A DNA stretch of 64,000 nucleotides from Pseudomonas farsensis (GCF_014268805.2 NZ_JABWRF020000001.1:1-64000), one strand, 5' to 3'. Numbered from the stretch's first letter, positions 44,871-55,762 are shown. The notes: generated by a model from the letters alone, not told the origin. A program made the numbers and translations.

Positions 44871-46688
44871 ATGATCGCTTGTCTGCGGCTGCTCTCAGCC
44901 CTCTGCCTCGCTGCCCTGCTGGCAGCCTGCGTCAGCTCGCCCTCATCCAGCCTGGGCGAGCTGCCACGCACCCCGGACGCCAGCATCGAGCAACTGCTCG
45001 ACGAGGCAGCCTCCAGCAAGTCCGCCGAGGACGCAGCACTGCTGCGCCTGAGCGCCGCCGACCTGGCCTACAAGCAAAAGGACTTCCCGCGTTCGGCGCG
45101 CATCCTCGAGCAGGTCCCGCTGGACTCGCTCAAGCCGGGCCAACAGGTCTTTGCCAGCACCTTGGCAGCCGAGCTTGCCATGAGCCGCAACCAGCCCAAG
45201 GCTGCGCTGACCGCCCTCGCCCACCCAAGCCTGCAGCGCACTGGCGAACTGCCGGCCGAGCAGCAGGTGCGCACCTACAGCGTGCACGCCGCCGCCCTCG
45301 AAGCCGACGGTCAGGCCCTGGCCGCCGCCGAGCAACGGGTACTGCTCGCCCCACTGCTCAGCGGTGATGCCGCCAAGGCCAACAACGACGCCATCTGGGC
45401 ACTGGTGGCCGCACTGCCGGCCGAGCAACTGCAGCAGCCCACCAGCAATGCCACCCTTGGCGGCTGGACCAGCCTGGCCTTCGCCGTGAAAAGCGCCGGC
45501 ACCCTGGAGCAGCAACAGGCCGCCATCGACACCTGGAGCAAGCAGAACGCCGGCCACCCAGCTGCCGCACAGCTGCCAAGCGCACTGGTGAAGCTCAAGG
45601 AGCTGGCCAGCCAGCCGCTGACCAAGATCGCCCTGCTGCTGCCTCAAGAAGGCCCGCTGGCCGGTGTTGCCCGCGCGCTGCGTGACGGTTTCATGGCCGC
45701 ACACCTGCAGGCGCAGAAAGACGGCCAGAACCCTCCAGCCGTGCAGGTGTTCGACAGCTCCCGCATCAGCTCGCTCGACGACTTCTACCGCCAGGCCCAG
45801 GCCGCAGGCGTGCAGCTGGTTATCGGCCCGCTGGAAAAGCCACTGGTGAAAAAGCTCGCCGCCTACCCGCAACTGCCTATTACCACCCTGGCGCTGAACT
45901 ACGCCGACGCCGGGCAAAAAGCGCCTGCGCAGCTGTTCCAGTTTGGCCTGGCTGCCGAAGATGAAGCCCGCGAAGTGGCTCGCCGCGCCCGCGCCGACGG
46001 CATGGTCCGCGCCGTGGCACTGGTGCCAAGCGGCGAATGGGGCGACCGTGTTCTGGCGGCCTTCCGGCAGGACTGGCAGGCCAATGGCGGCACCTTGCTC
46101 GCCGCCGAGCGCATTGCCCCGCCGGTCGGCCTTGCCCAGCAGATCGCCAACCTGTTCCAACTGCGCCAGAGCGAAGGCCGGGCCAAGAGCCTGCAAAGTG
46201 CGGTGGGTGGCAACGTCGCCGCACAGCCATCGCGCCGCCAGGACATCGACTTCATCTTCCTCGCCTCGACCCCACAGCAGGCCCAGCAGATCAAGCCGAC
46301 CCTGAACTTCCAGTACGCAGGCGACGTACCGGTTTACGCCACCTCCAACCTGTATAGCGCCAGCGGTGACGTCAACCAGTACAACGACATGAACGGCATC
46401 CGCTTCTGCGAAACCCCGTGGCTGCTCGACAACAGCAACAGCCTGCGCAAGCAGGTGGTGCAGCAGTGGCCGCAGGCTGCCGGCAGCCTTGGCCGCCTGT
46501 ACGCCATGGGCGTCGATGCCTACAGCCTGGCGCCACGCCTGGGCCAGCTCAAGGCCCTGCCAGACAACCGCGTCGAAGGCCTGTCGGGCAGCCTGACGGT
46601 CAACCCCAACCAGCGTATCGAGCGCCAACTGCCATGGGCCGAGTTCTCTGGCGGCCAGGTCAAGCGCCTGCCAGATACCCCGCGCTGA
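44871..46688 (+). CDS. lpoA: penicillin-binding protein activator LpoA
   Basis: A 605-residue outer-membrane lipoprotein that stimulates PBP1A from the outer membrane side. The lipobox is LLAAC with the modified Cys near residue 20. The N-terminal part (about 30-240) has helical TPR-like repeats; the C-terminal part (from about 255, TKIALLLPQEGPLAGVARALRDGF) is a periplasmic-binding-protein-like fold. It is divergent from rsmI and overlaps yraN by TGATG, the first gene of lpoA-yraN-gmhA-BON lipoprotein. Confidence 0.92.
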   Translation: MIACLRLLSALCLAALLAACVSSPSSSLGELPRTPDASIEQLLDEAASSKSAEDAALLRLSAADLAYKQKDFPRSARILEQVPLDSLKPGQQVFASTLAAELAMSRNQPKAALTALAHPSLQRTGELPAEQQVRTYSVHAAALEADGQALAAAEQRVLLAPLLSGDAAKANNDAIWALVAALPAEQLQQPTSNATLGGWTSLAFAVKSAGTLEQQQAAIDTWSKQNAGHPAAAQLPSALVKLKELASQPLTKIALLLPQEGPLAGVARALRDGFMAAHLQAQKDGQNPPAVQVFDSSRISSLDDFYRQAQAAGVQLVIGPLEKPLVKKLAAYPQLPITTLALNYADAGQKAPAQLFQFGLAAEDEAREVARRARADGMVRAVALVPSGEWGDRVLAAFRQDWQANGGTLLAAERIAPPVGLAQQIANLFQLRQSEGRAKSLQSAVGGNVAAQPSRRQDIDFIFLASTPQQAQQIKPTLNFQYAGDVPVYATSNLYSASGDVNQYNDMNGIRFCETPWLLDNSNSLRKQVVQQWPQAAGSLGRLYAMGVDAYSLAPRLGQLKALPDNRVEGLSGSLTVNPNQRIERQLPWAEFSGGQVKRLPDTPR

Positions 46689-47059
46689 TGCCACCCGCAT
46701 CGCCCACCCAAGCGGGCAATGCAGCCGAAGGCCAAGCCTTGGAGTACCTCCAGGCGCAGGGTCTGCGGCTGCTGGCACGCAACTGGCGATGCAAGGGCGG
46801 CGAGCTTGATCTGGTCATGCTCGATGCCGATACAGTAGTATTCGCCGAGGTCCGCTACCGGCTACATGCGGCCTTCGGCGGCGCCCTCGGCAGTATCGAT
46901 GGGCGCAAGCAGAAACGGCTGGCCCTGGCTGCGACTCTTTTCCTGCAACAGACGCCCGAATGGGCCGCCCACCCCTGCCGCTTCGACGTTGTCGCCCTGC
47001 AGGGCCAAGGGCACGCTGGGCAACCGCTTCTTTGGCTTAAAAACGCCTTCGAGTGCTGA
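46688..47059 (+). CDS. yraN: YraN family (UPF0102) endonuclease-like protein
   Basis: A 123-residue member of the UPF0102 family, which has a Holliday-junction-resolvase/restriction-nuclease-like fold. The motif GNAAEGQALEYLQAQGLRLLARNWRCKGGELDLVM followed by VVFAEVRYR gives the GELDL and (E)VR residues of the nuclease core; the second Lys of the usual VK is Arg here. The function is not established. The start at 46688 overlaps the lpoA stop; the longer frame from 46418 lies inside lpoA. Confidence 0.92.
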   Translation: MPPASPTQAGNAAEGQALEYLQAQGLRLLARNWRCKGGELDLVMLDADTVVFAEVRYRLHAAFGGALGSIDGRKQKRLALAATLFLQQTPEWAAHPCRFDVVALQGQGHAGQPLLWLKNAFEC

Positions 47060-47114
47060 ACCCTCACCGAATTTTTTGCTCTATGTTTCGCGGGCTGGTC
47101 ACTGTTGCGCGTAG

Positions 47115-48316
<1,202 letters not shown>

Positions 48317-48336
48317 CTGACCAGCCAGCGCCAGAC

Positions 48337-48372
48337 ACAAAAAAGGCGATCCGCAGGGATCGCCTTTTTTAT
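48337..48372. terminator. bidirectional terminator between BON lipoprotein and sspB
   Basis: Stem AAAAAGGCGATCC with loop GCA and GGGATCGCCTTTTTT. U-runs on both strands serve both convergent genes. Confidence 0.92.
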
Positions 48373-48800
48373 TACTTCACCACTTTCAGGCTTGGACGCC
48401 CACTTGGGCGCGGCGGCTGGCCGCCCTCCGGCGGGCCGTCGTCATCAGGCTCGATGCTTTCATCGAGCAGCTCTTCTTCAGACTCGACCCCAGGTTCCAG
48501 CTCAAAGACCATGCCCTGGCCATTTTCCCGGGCATAAACGCCCAGGATGGCGGCTGTTGGCACGAACAGCGTGTGCGACACCCCACCAAAACGGCCGTCG
48601 AAACTGACCGCATCGTTGTCCATGTGCAGGTTGCGCACGGCGCTGGGGGAAACGTTCAGAACGATTTGGCCATCACTGGCAAAACCGGCAGGCACGCGTA
48701 CGTCAGGGTATTCAGCGTTGACCAGCATGTGCGGCGTGCAATCGTTGTCGACGATCCACTCGTACAGTGCTCGAACCAGATAAGGGCGACTGGACTTCAT
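48372..48800 (-). CDS. sspB: ClpXP specificity-enhancing factor SspB
   Basis: A 142-residue adaptor that delivers ssrA-tagged proteins to ClpXP. The folded domain (about 1-110) starts SSRPYLVRALYEWIVDNDCTPHMLVNAEYP and holds RFGGVSHTLFVPTAAILGVYARENGQGM. An acidic, Pro-rich linker leads to the C-terminal tail RPSLKVVK, the conserved ClpX-binding module. It lies 12 bases downstream of sspA in the usual operon. Confidence 0.95.
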   Translation of the reverse strand: MKSSRPYLVRALYEWIVDNDCTPHMLVNAEYPDVRVPAGFASDGQIVLNVSPSAVRNLHMDNDAVSFDGRFGGVSHTLFVPTAAILGVYARENGQGMVFELEPGVESEEELLDESIEPDDDGPPEGGQPPRPSGRPSLKVVK

Positions 48801-48812
48801 TAATAGATCCTC

Positions 48813-49436
48813 TTAAACCTTGCGCATTTCACGTTCAACAGCAGACAGGCTCGCCTGGAATGGCTCGCGGGCGAACTGTCGCTCCATGTAATCCAGCAGC
48901 GGCTTGGCTTGCCGCGGCAATTCGATACCCATGACCGGCAAACGCCAGAGTATGGGCAGTAGACAGCAATCGACCAGGCTTTGCTCATCGCTCATGAAGC
49001 AGGACATTTCGGCAAACAGCGGGGCCACGCCAGTGAGGCTCTCGCGCAGCTCCTTGCGCGCCTTGGCCCGTGCAGCTTCAGTACTGCGCGTATCGAGCAG
49101 TGTATCGGCGAGCGCACACCAGTCGCGCTGGATGCGGTGCATCAGCAGGCGGCTGTTACCGCGACCAACCGGGTATACCGGCATCAGCGGCGGGTGCGGG
49201 TAACGCTCATCGAGGTACTCCATGACCACACTCGACTCATACAACGCCAGGTCACGATCGACCAGCGTCGGCACGCTGCCGTAAGGGTTGACCTCCGCCA
49301 GCTTGGGCGGCACGCGACTGGCATCGACATCGATGATCTGCACCGCCACGCCCTTTTCAGCGAGCACCAGGCGCACCCGGTGGCAGTAATGATCAGCGGG
49401 GTCGGAATAGCAGGCTAACCTGTTGGTTACGCCCAT
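48813..49436 (-). CDS. sspA: stringent starvation protein A (SspA)
   Basis: A 207-residue GST-fold protein without GST activity that binds RNA polymerase and alters promoter choice in stress; in Pseudomonas it affects virulence genes. Features are the thioredoxin-like N domain ([55 protein letters not shown]) and the SspA-type PHPPLMP surface patch, then an all-helical C domain. It is first in sspA-sspB, downstream of petABC after a terminator. Confidence 0.94.
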   Translation of the reverse strand: MGVTNRLACYSDPADHYCHRVRLVLAEKGVAVQIIDVDASRVPPKLAEVNPYGSVPTLVDRDLALYESSVVMEYLDERYPHPPLMPVYPVGRGNSRLLMHRIQRDWCALADTLLDTRSTEAARAKARKELRESLTGVAPLFAEMSCFMSDEQSLVDCCLLPILWRLPVMGIELPRQAKPLLDYMERQFAREPFQASLSAVEREMRKV

Positions 49437-49480
49437 GTAGCGCCTCCTCGTGCGGGATGCTTCAGAACTCTAAATGAAAA

Positions 49481-49526
49481 CGCGCCCGGGGTGACCTGAC
49501 AAAGTTGTCAGGCCACCGCGGGCGCG
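49481..49526 (-). terminator. petABC terminator
   Basis: A long imperfect stem: CGCGCCCG pairs with CGGGCGCG, with an inner CCTGACAA/TTGTCAGG. On the minus strand it is followed by TTTTCATTT. It lies just after the cytochrome c1 gene. Confidence 0.8.
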
Positions 49527-49552
49527 TTCAACTACCAGAAATTACTGCGTGA

Positions 49553-50332
49553 TCAGTGCACGTCCTTCCAGTATTCGCGCTTGAGCAAGTAGGCGAACAC
49601 GAAGAAGAAAGCCAGGTACAGCAACACGTAGGTACCGATGCGCTGGCTCTCCAGTTTGACCGGGTTGGCCGAATAGGCCAGGAAGGTCACCAGGTTCTTG
49701 ACCTTCTCGTCGAACTGCTCGGTGGTCAGGGTACCGGATTTCTCCTCCACGGTCAGCTGGTCGCAGGCTTCATGGGTCAACGGGCTACCGGTCAGCGGGT
49801 CGTATTGCTTCTTGCCATCGGCCACGGTCTGTATCTGTTTGCAGCCAATCACCTGATTACCCTGCAGCCCCACCAGCACGTTAGGCATGCCCACGTTCGG
49901 GAACACCTTGTTGTTGACCCCGTACGGGCGCGACTTGTCTTCGTAGAAGCTGCGCAGGTAGCTGTACAGCCAGTCGTTGCCGCGCACACGGGCAACCAGG
50001 GTCAGGTCAGGCGGCGCCGCCCCGAACCAGGTCTTGGCGTCGTTGGGCTGCATGCCGATCTTCATGTGGTCGCCGATCTTGGCGCCGGTGAACACCAGGT
50101 TTTCCAGCATCACTTCGTGGGGGATACCCAGGTCATCGGCAACCCGCTCATAGCGCTGGAACTTGGCGCTATGGCAACCCATGCAATAGTTGGCGAAGGT
50201 CCGCGCACCATCTTGCAGGGCGGCTTTGTCAGTCAGGTCGACGTCGACCTTGTCCAGCTCCAGGCCATGCTCGGCAGCGAAGGAAAAGGCGGGCATCAAT
50301 GCCAGCACACATACTGCAATCAACTTTTTCAT
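49553..50332 (-). CDS. petC: ubiquinol-cytochrome c reductase, cytochrome c1
   Basis: A 259-residue heme c subunit of the bc1 complex. It has a signal peptide (MKKLIAVCVLALMPAFSFA), heme-binding CMGCH in NYCMGCHSAKFQRY near residues 50-60, the axial Met region PNDAKTWFGAAPPDLTLVARVRG, and a C-terminal TM anchor (about 230-250). It carries electrons from the Rieske protein to cytochrome c. The start overlaps the cytochrome b stop (TGATG). Confidence 0.96.
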   Translation of the reverse strand: MKKLIAVCVLALMPAFSFAAEHGLELDKVDVDLTDKAALQDGARTFANYCMGCHSAKFQRYERVADDLGIPHEVMLENLVFTGAKIGDHMKIGMQPNDAKTWFGAAPPDLTLVARVRGNDWLYSYLRSFYEDKSRPYGVNNKVFPNVGMPNVLVGLQGNQVIGCKQIQTVADGKKQYDPLTGSPLTHEACDQLTVEEKSGTLTTEQFDEKVKNLVTFLAYSANPVKLESQRIGTYVLLYLAFFFVFAYLLKREYWKDVH

Positions 50333-51543
50333 CAGCCAGTCACCCTTTCCGGAACCGGTTTGGTCTTCTCAAGCCTTGTGTAGAACGGCATCAGCAGGAA
50401 GTAGGCGAAGTACAGCACCGTGCACACCTGCGACAGCAAGGTCCGCCCCGGGGTTGGCGCCAGTACGCCGAGCACACCGAGAATGACGAAGGACACGCAG
50501 AACACCAGCAGCCACACTTTGCTCAACCACCCCTTGTAGCGCATCGAGCGCACCGGGCTGCGGTCCAGCCAAGGCAGGACGAACAGCACGGCAATCGCAG
50601 CGCCCATGGCAATGACGCCGAACAACTTGTCAGGCACCGCGCGCAAGATCGCGTAGAACGGGGTGAAGTACCACACCGGGGCAATATGCTCGGGCGTCTT
50701 GAAGGCGTTGGCCTGTTCGAAGTTCGGTTTTTCCAGGAAGTACCCGCCCATTTCTGGGAAGAAGAACACCACCGCACAGAACACGAAGAGGAACACCACC
50801 ACACCGACGATATCTTTCACGGTGTAGTACGGGTGGAACGGAATGCCATCCAGCGGAATACCGTTTTCGTCCTTGTGCTTCTTGATGTCCACGCCGTCCG
50901 GGTTGTTCGAGCCGACTTCGTGCAGTGCCAGGATGTGCAGCACCACCAGGCCAAGAATCACGATGGGCAGTGCCACCACGTGCAAGGCAAAGAAGCGGTT
51001 CAGGGTAATCCCCGAAATCAGGTAGTCACCACGGATCCACTGGGTGAGGTCATTGCCGATCACCGGAATGGCGCCGAACAGCGAGATGATTACCTGGGCC
51101 CCCCAGTACGACATCTGGCCCCACGGCAGCAGATAGCCCATGAAGGCTTCAGCCATCAGCGCCAGGTAGATCAGCATGCCGAACAGCCAGACCAGCTCGC
51201 GCGGCTTCTGGTACGAGCCGTACAGCAGGCCGCGGAACATGTGCAGGTACACCACGATGAAGAACGCCGAAGCGCCGGTGGAGTGCAGGTAGCGCAGGAT
51301 CCAGCCGTATTCGACGTCGCGCATGATGTACTCGACCGAGGCAAACGCCTCTTCGGCCGAGGGGGTGAAACTCATGGTCAGCCACACGCCGGTGACGATC
51401 TGGTTGACCAGCACCAGCAGCGCCAACGAGCCGAAGAAATACAGGAAGTTGAAGTTCTTGGGTGCGTAATACTTGCTCAGATGGTCTTCCCACATTTTTG
51501 TGGCGGGGAAGCGCGCATCGATCCATTCCATGAACTTGCTCAT
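50332..51543 (-). CDS. petB: ubiquinol-cytochrome c reductase, cytochrome b
   Basis: A 403-residue, eight-helix subunit of the bc1 complex with both hemes b and both quinone sites. The four His ligands lie on helices B and D (STGASAFFIVVYLHMFRGLLYGSY; FALHVVALPIVILGLVVLHILALH). The Qo-site motif is PEHIAPVWYFTPFYAILRA (PEW replaced by PVW). The start could be either of two adjacent ATG codons (51546 or 51543); the second gives the family N terminus MSKFMEWIDARFP. It overlaps the Rieske gene by ATGA. Confidence 0.96.
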   Translation of the reverse strand: MSKFMEWIDARFPATKMWEDHLSKYYAPKNFNFLYFFGSLALLVLVNQIVTGVWLTMSFTPSAEEAFASVEYIMRDVEYGWILRYLHSTGASAFFIVVYLHMFRGLLYGSYQKPRELVWLFGMLIYLALMAEAFMGYLLPWGQMSYWGAQVIISLFGAIPVIGNDLTQWIRGDYLISGITLNRFFALHVVALPIVILGLVVLHILALHEVGSNNPDGVDIKKHKDENGIPLDGIPFHPYYTVKDIVGVVVFLFVFCAVVFFFPEMGGYFLEKPNFEQANAFKTPEHIAPVWYFTPFYAILRAVPDKLFGVIAMGAAIAVLFVLPWLDRSPVRSMRYKGWLSKVWLLVFCVSFVILGVLGVLAPTPGRTLLSQVCTVLYFAYFLLMPFYTRLEKTKPVPERVTG

Positions 51544-52136
51544 CATGCCTTCTCCTGGTCGACGCCAATGACGACGATTTCGTCGGACTCGTACGAGTGC
51601 GGTGGCACTGGCAGATTCAAGGGCGCTGGCTGGGACTTGTAGACGCGGCCGGCCAGGTCATAGTGCGAACCGTGGCAAGGGCAGAAGTAGCCACCCACCC
51701 ACTTCGGCCCCAGGTCCACTGGCGCGACTTCAGGGCGGAAGGTCGGCGAGCAGCCCAGGTGGGTGCACAGGCCAACCAGAATGAGGATCTGCGGCTTGAT
51801 CGAGCGCACCTCAGGGTCGACATAGGCAGGCTGCTCGGACGCCTTGGATTGCGGGTCGGAAAGATCTCCTTCGATCTTTTTCAGATTGGCGAGGATCTCA
51901 TCCGTTCGCCGCACGATAAATACAGGTTGGCCGCGCCATTCGGCGACCATCTGCTGCCCTGGCTCGACCTTGGCGATATTGACCTTCACCGGTGCGCCGG
52001 CAGCTTTCGCCTTGGCACTGGGAAACCATGACCCCACGAACGGTACCGCTGCCCCCACTGCCCCCGCCGCCCCGACCACGGATGTCGCGGCTACGAGGAA
52101 GCGGCGCCGGCCTGCGTTGACGCCGTCATTGCTCAT
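51543..52136 (-). CDS. petA: ubiquinol-cytochrome c reductase, Rieske iron-sulfur subunit
   Basis: A 197-residue 2Fe-2S protein. The N terminus NAGRRRFLVAATSVVGAAGAVGAAVPFVG is a twin-arginine export signal that stays as a membrane anchor. The cluster ligands are in CTHLGCSP and CPCHGSHYD. It moves electrons from ubiquinol to cytochrome c1. It is first in petABC, with a promoter presumably in the 200 bases upstream. Confidence 0.97.
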   Translation of the reverse strand: MSNDGVNAGRRRFLVAATSVVGAAGAVGAAVPFVGSWFPSAKAKAAGAPVKVNIAKVEPGQQMVAEWRGQPVFIVRRTDEILANLKKIEGDLSDPQSKASEQPAYVDPEVRSIKPQILILVGLCTHLGCSPTFRPEVAPVDLGPKWVGGYFCPCHGSHYDLAGRVYKSQPAPLNLPVPPHSYESDEIVVIGVDQEKA

Positions 52137-52345
52137 TCAGTCCTCTCCCATCAGCTTGCTTGGCCTGTTGAAACAGGCATCTACTTAGGTATATCGGTGG
52201 CACTAAAATTTGGTCGCAATGGTAAGGAACAAATCCACACAGTGACAAGGTGATTACCCCCCTGAAGGGCTACAACCTGCGCATTGCTTGATCTGCGTCT
52301 ATGCGACACACGGCCACGGATTGCTGACAAGGTTAGTTCAAGACA

Positions 52346-52382
52346 TAAAAAAAGCCCGGTTCCAAGGAACCGGGCTTTTTTC
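52346..52382. terminator. rplM-rpsI terminator
   Basis: Stem AAAGCCCGGTTCC, loop AA, GGAACCGGGCTTT. There are U-runs of six or more on both strands. It follows rpsI on the minus strand; petA lies further downstream in the same direction, so it also insulates petABC. Confidence 0.92.
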
Positions 52383-52398
52383 GGACTGCCGAAGCGAA

Positions 52399-52791
52399 TT
52401 AACGCTTGGAGTACTGAGGACGCTTACGCGCTTTACGCAGACCCACTTTCTTACGCTCGACTTCACGAGCGTCGCGGGTTACGAAGCCAGCACGACGCAG
52501 AGCGCCACGCAGGGTTTCGTCGTATTCCATCAGAGCGCGGGTGATACCGTGACGGATCGCACCGGCTTGACCGCTGACACCACCACCAGCAACGGTGATG
52601 TAGATGTCGAACTTCTCGACGGTTTCGGTCAGTTCCAGCGGCTGGCGAACTACCATGCGCGCTGTTTCACGACCGAAGAACACGTCCAGAGAACGGTTGT
52701 TGATGGAGATGTTACCGGTGCCCGGACGCAGGAAGACGCGAGCGGTTGCGGTCTTGCGACGGCCAGTGCCGTAATTTTGAGTCGCCGACAT
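52399..52791 (-). CDS. rpsI: 30S ribosomal protein S9
   Basis: A 130-residue ribosomal protein with the start [33 protein letters not shown], the [17 protein letters not shown] motif and the C-terminal tail [11 protein letters not shown] that reaches the P-site tRNA. It lies 14 bases downstream of rplM in the standard two-gene operon. Confidence 0.98.
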   Translation of the reverse strand: MSATQNYGTGRRKTATARVFLRPGTGNISINNRSLDVFFGRETARMVVRQPLELTETVEKFDIYITVAGGGVSGQAGAIRHGITRALMEYDETLRGALRRAGFVTRDAREVERKKVGLRKARKRPQYSKR

Positions 52792-52805
52792 AATGAACTA
52801 TCCCG

Positions 52806-53234
52806 TTAGATCTTCAGTTCTTGAGGCTGCTGAGCAGTGTGTGGGTGAGCAGCACCCGCGTACACTTTCAGCTTGCGGTACATGTCGCGACCCAGCGGGT
52901 TCTTAGGCAGCATGCCCTTGACCGCGGTTTCGATGACACGCTCAGGGGCCTTGGCGATCAACTTCTCGAAGTTGATTTCCTTGATGCCGCCCGGGAAGCC
53001 GGAGTGGGAGTAGTACATCTTGTCGGTGGTCTTGGCGCCAGTTACACGGATTTGCTCGGCGTTGATGACGACGATGTAGTCGCCGGTGTCAACGTGAGGG
53101 GTGTATTCTGGTTTGTGTTTGCCACGCAGGCGGCTAGCGATTTCGGTAGCCAGACGACCCAGGGTCTGACCAGCGGCGTCGACTACGAACCACTCGCGCT
53201 TTACTGTTTCCGGTTTAGCAGTAAAAGTTTTCAT
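52806..53234 (-). CDS. rplM: 50S ribosomal protein L13
   Basis: A 142-residue early-assembly protein of the large subunit, with [46 protein letters not shown] and [33 protein letters not shown]. It is the first gene of rplM-rpsI, with a good sigma-70 promoter 44 bases upstream. The length matches the family. Confidence 0.98.
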   Translation of the reverse strand: MKTFTAKPETVKREWFVVDAAGQTLGRLATEIASRLRGKHKPEYTPHVDTGDYIVVINAEQIRVTGAKTTDKMYYSHSGFPGGIKEINFEKLIAKAPERVIETAVKGMLPKNPLGRDMYRKLKVYAGAAHPHTAQQPQELKI

Positions 53235-53277
53235 TCTCTAAAGCCTCAGAGGCCGCCCAGCGAAAAATAGACGGCGA

Positions 53278-53306
53278 ATCTTACTGGATAGTGCACAGCT
53301 TGCCAA
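53278..53306 (-). promoter_or_regulatory. sigma-70 promoter of rplM-rpsI
   Basis: On the minus strand TTGGCA, a 17-base spacer, TAAGAT. The leader to the rplM ATG is about 36 bases. Confidence 0.65.
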
Positions 53307-53492
53307 GGGCAAGCGCGCAGCCGAACACAGACGCTTTTGGGGGCTCGGGTCGGGCACGCCAATGTTCGACAAAGGTTCTTCCGCCGTGATGGTGCATCAC
53401 TTCCGCCACGCGAAGAGCTGGGCAATTATCCAGATTGCACAAGAAATATCAACCTGCTTTTATGGGCATCTTTGCCAAGGAGTGTGTTCCCG

Positions 53493-54533
53493 ATGCAATA
53501 CCGCAAGCTCGGCCGTACCGATCTAGACGTAAGCGAACTATGCCTGGGGACCATGACCTGGGGCGAACAGAACACCCAGGCGCAGGCCTTCGAGCAGATT
53601 GCCCTGGCCAAGGCCCACGGCATCAATTTCATCGACACCGCCGAAATGTACCCGGTACCGCCCCGCCCGGAAACCTACGCCGCCACCGAGCGCATCATCG
53701 GCAACTGGTTCCGCGAGCATGGGGATCGCGACCAGTGGGTCCTTGCCAGCAAGGTGGCGGGGCCTGGTAATGGCATCAGCCACATCCGTGATGGCCAGCT
53801 CAAGCACAACCGCCAGCACATCGTTGCGGCCCTGGACGAAAGCCTCAAGCGCCTGCAAACCGACCGTATCGACCTGTACCAGCTGCACTGGCCGGAGCGC
53901 AGCACCAACTTCTTCGGCAAACTTGGCTACCAGCACCTGCCCCATGACCTGTTCACGCCGCTTGAAGAAACCCTTGAGGTGCTCGACGAGCAGGTCCGCG
54001 CCGGCAAGATCCGCCATATCGGCCTGTCCAACGAAACCCCGTGGGGCACCATGAAGTTTTTGCAACTGGCCGAAAGCCGCGGCTGGCCACGGGCAGTGTC
54101 GATCCAGAACCCCTACAACCTGCTCAACCGCAGCTTTGAAGTGGGCCTGGCAGAGGTCGCCATTCGCGAACAATGCGGCCTGCTGGCATATTCGCCGCTG
54201 GCGTTCGGCATGCTGTCTGGCAAGTACGAAAGTGGAGCACGCCCGGAAAACGCCCGGCTGACGCTGTTCAGTCGCTTTGCCCGCTACTCCAACCCGCAGA
54301 CGGTGGCAGCGTGCAGCCGCTACGTGCAGCTCGCTCGGGAGCACGGGCTGGACCCCGCGCAAATGGCCCTGGCGTTCGTGACCCGCCAGCCCTTCGTAAC
54401 CAGCAACATCATTGGCGCGACGTCGCTTGAGCAGTTGCAGAGCAATATCGACAGCCAGGGCGTGAACCTGAGCGACGAGCTGCTGGCAGCCATCGAGGCG
54501 ATTCACCAGGGGCAGCCGAACCCGGCGCCATGA
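53493..54533 (+). CDS. tas: NADP(H)-dependent aldo-keto reductase, Tas type
   Basis: A 346-residue aldo-keto reductase, the same length as E. coli Tas. The TIM-barrel motifs are LCLGTMTWGEQNTQ, the catalytic Asp and Tyr in FIDTAEMYPVPPRPETYAATE, Lys in LASKVAGPGNG, and His in YQLHWPERSTNFFGKLGY. Tas complements tyrosine auxotrophy in E. coli, but the natural substrate is unknown. The start at 53493 gives the family N terminus MQYRKLGRTDLDVS with AGGAG ten bases upstream; the longer frame from 53337 has no support. It is divergent from rplM. Confidence 0.9.
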   Translation: MQYRKLGRTDLDVSELCLGTMTWGEQNTQAQAFEQIALAKAHGINFIDTAEMYPVPPRPETYAATERIIGNWFREHGDRDQWVLASKVAGPGNGISHIRDGQLKHNRQHIVAALDESLKRLQTDRIDLYQLHWPERSTNFFGKLGYQHLPHDLFTPLEETLEVLDEQVRAGKIRHIGLSNETPWGTMKFLQLAESRGWPRAVSIQNPYNLLNRSFEVGLAEVAIREQCGLLAYSPLAFGMLSGKYESGARPENARLTLFSRFARYSNPQTVAACSRYVQLAREHGLDPAQMALAFVTRQPFVTSNIIGATSLEQLQSNIDSQGVNLSDELLAAIEAIHQGQPNPAP

Positions 54534-54585
54534 CTGCACTGCCCGCCCCCACAGGACAAACGCTAACTAACTGATTTGCATAGAA

Positions 54586-54645
54586 ATGTGGGAGCGGGCT
54601 TGCTCGGAATGCCGAACCACCGCGATGGGCCGCAAAGCGGCCCTG
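54586..54645. repeat. REP-like repeat between tas and AraC genes
   Basis: ATGTGGGAGCGGGCTTGCTCG is followed by GGGCCGCAAAGCGGCCC, a short perfect hairpin (near 54627-54643). The GGGAGCGGGCTTG core is shared with the family C element at 57147-57242. Just after it are short TTGCAGCT-type repeats near 54677-54700. Confidence 0.55.
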
Positions 54646-54756
54646 TCAGCCCGTGCAGGCCAGCTTTTTCTCGCCACTTGCAGCTGGAAGCTTGCAGCTC
54701 ACCGAAAAACATAAGACGATCCAGCCGGTGATTGACCACTCTACCCTATAAGAACA

Positions 54757-55761
54757 ATGACAATGATGTTTAACCAACCCCCCGCGTCGCTGCGGCGCGT
54801 CTGCATCCTGGCCATTGATAACGTGTTCGCTTCGACACTGATGCAGGCCAAGGACTTCTTCCATCTGGCCAGCCTGCGCTACAGCAAACAGCTGGGCCTG
54901 GGCCTGCAACCGATGTTCGAAATCGCCTTGGTGAGCCCCGACGGCCTGCCTGTGGACAGTTTCAGCAATGTGCAGTTGCCGGTCGACAGCAGCCTGAACG
55001 ACGCCGACGTAATCATCCTCCCGGCATTCTGGGATGACTTTGACGCCATGCTGCAACGCTACCCGCAGGTTCTCCCCTGGCTGCGCGAGCAACACGCCCG
55101 TGGCGCGGTATTGTGCGCCGAGGCAAGCGGTGTGTTCTGGCTGGCCGAATCGGGCCTGCTCGATGGCAAGGAGGCGACCACCTACTGGCGGTTCTTTGCA
55201 AAGTTCGAGGAGCGCTTCCCCAAGGTGCGGCTGAACCAGGACAAGCACCTGACCGATGCCGACAACCTGTACTGCGCAGGTGGCACCACCTCGGCATGCG
55301 ACTTGTACATCTACCTGATCGAGCGGTTCTGCGGCGCCAACGTGGCCCGCGCCGTGGCCCGCGACATCCTCTACGAAGTGCAACGCAACTACACCCCGGG
55401 GCGCATGGGCTTTGGCGGGCAAAAGCTGCACCAGGACCTGATCATCCTGCAGATCCAGCACTGGCTCGAAGAGCACTTTGCCGACAAGTTCCGTTTCGAG
55501 GATGTGGCGCGCAACCACGGCATGAGCATCCGCAACTTCATGCGCCGCTTCCAGACCGCCACCGGCGACAAGCCCCTGCACTACCTGCAACGCCTGCGCA
55601 TAGAAACGGCCAAAGGGCTGCTGTCGAGCAGCCGCAAGAGCATCAAGACCATCAGTTACGAGGTGGGTTACGACGATGCCAGTTTCTTTGCCCGGCTGTT
55701 CCGCCAGCACACTGAGCTATCGCCCAACCAGTACCGCCAGCAGTTCATGCAGGAGGCCTGA
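54757..55761 (+). CDS. GlxA-type AraC regulator with DJ-1/PfpI domain
   Basis: A 334-residue transcription factor. The N-terminal amidotransferase-like domain (about 10-190) has LCAEASGVFWLAESGLLDGKEATTYW; such domains sense ligands and are not catalytic. The C-terminal AraC domain (about 225-330) has two helix-turn-helix motifs, ending YEVGYDDASFFARLFRQHTELSPNQYRQQF. The start is ATG at 54757; ATGs three and four codons on are possible. No target operon lies beside it. It is convergent with zapE. Confidence 0.88.
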   Translation: MTMMFNQPPASLRRVCILAIDNVFASTLMQAKDFFHLASLRYSKQLGLGLQPMFEIALVSPDGLPVDSFSNVQLPVDSSLNDADVIILPAFWDDFDAMLQRYPQVLPWLREQHARGAVLCAEASGVFWLAESGLLDGKEATTYWRFFAKFEERFPKVRLNQDKHLTDADNLYCAGGTTSACDLYIYLIERFCGANVARAVARDILYEVQRNYTPGRMGFGGQKLHQDLIILQIQHWLEEHFADKFRFEDVARNHGMSIRNFMRRFQTATGDKPLHYLQRLRIETAKGLLSSSRKSIKTISYEVGYDDASFFARLFRQHTELSPNQYRQQFMQEA

Positions 55762-55762
55762 A

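Noticed and set aside
46418..46687. N-terminal extension of yraN inside lpoA
   Set aside because: The family protein begins at the ATG at 46688, which overlaps the lpoA stop; the extension is low-complexity.
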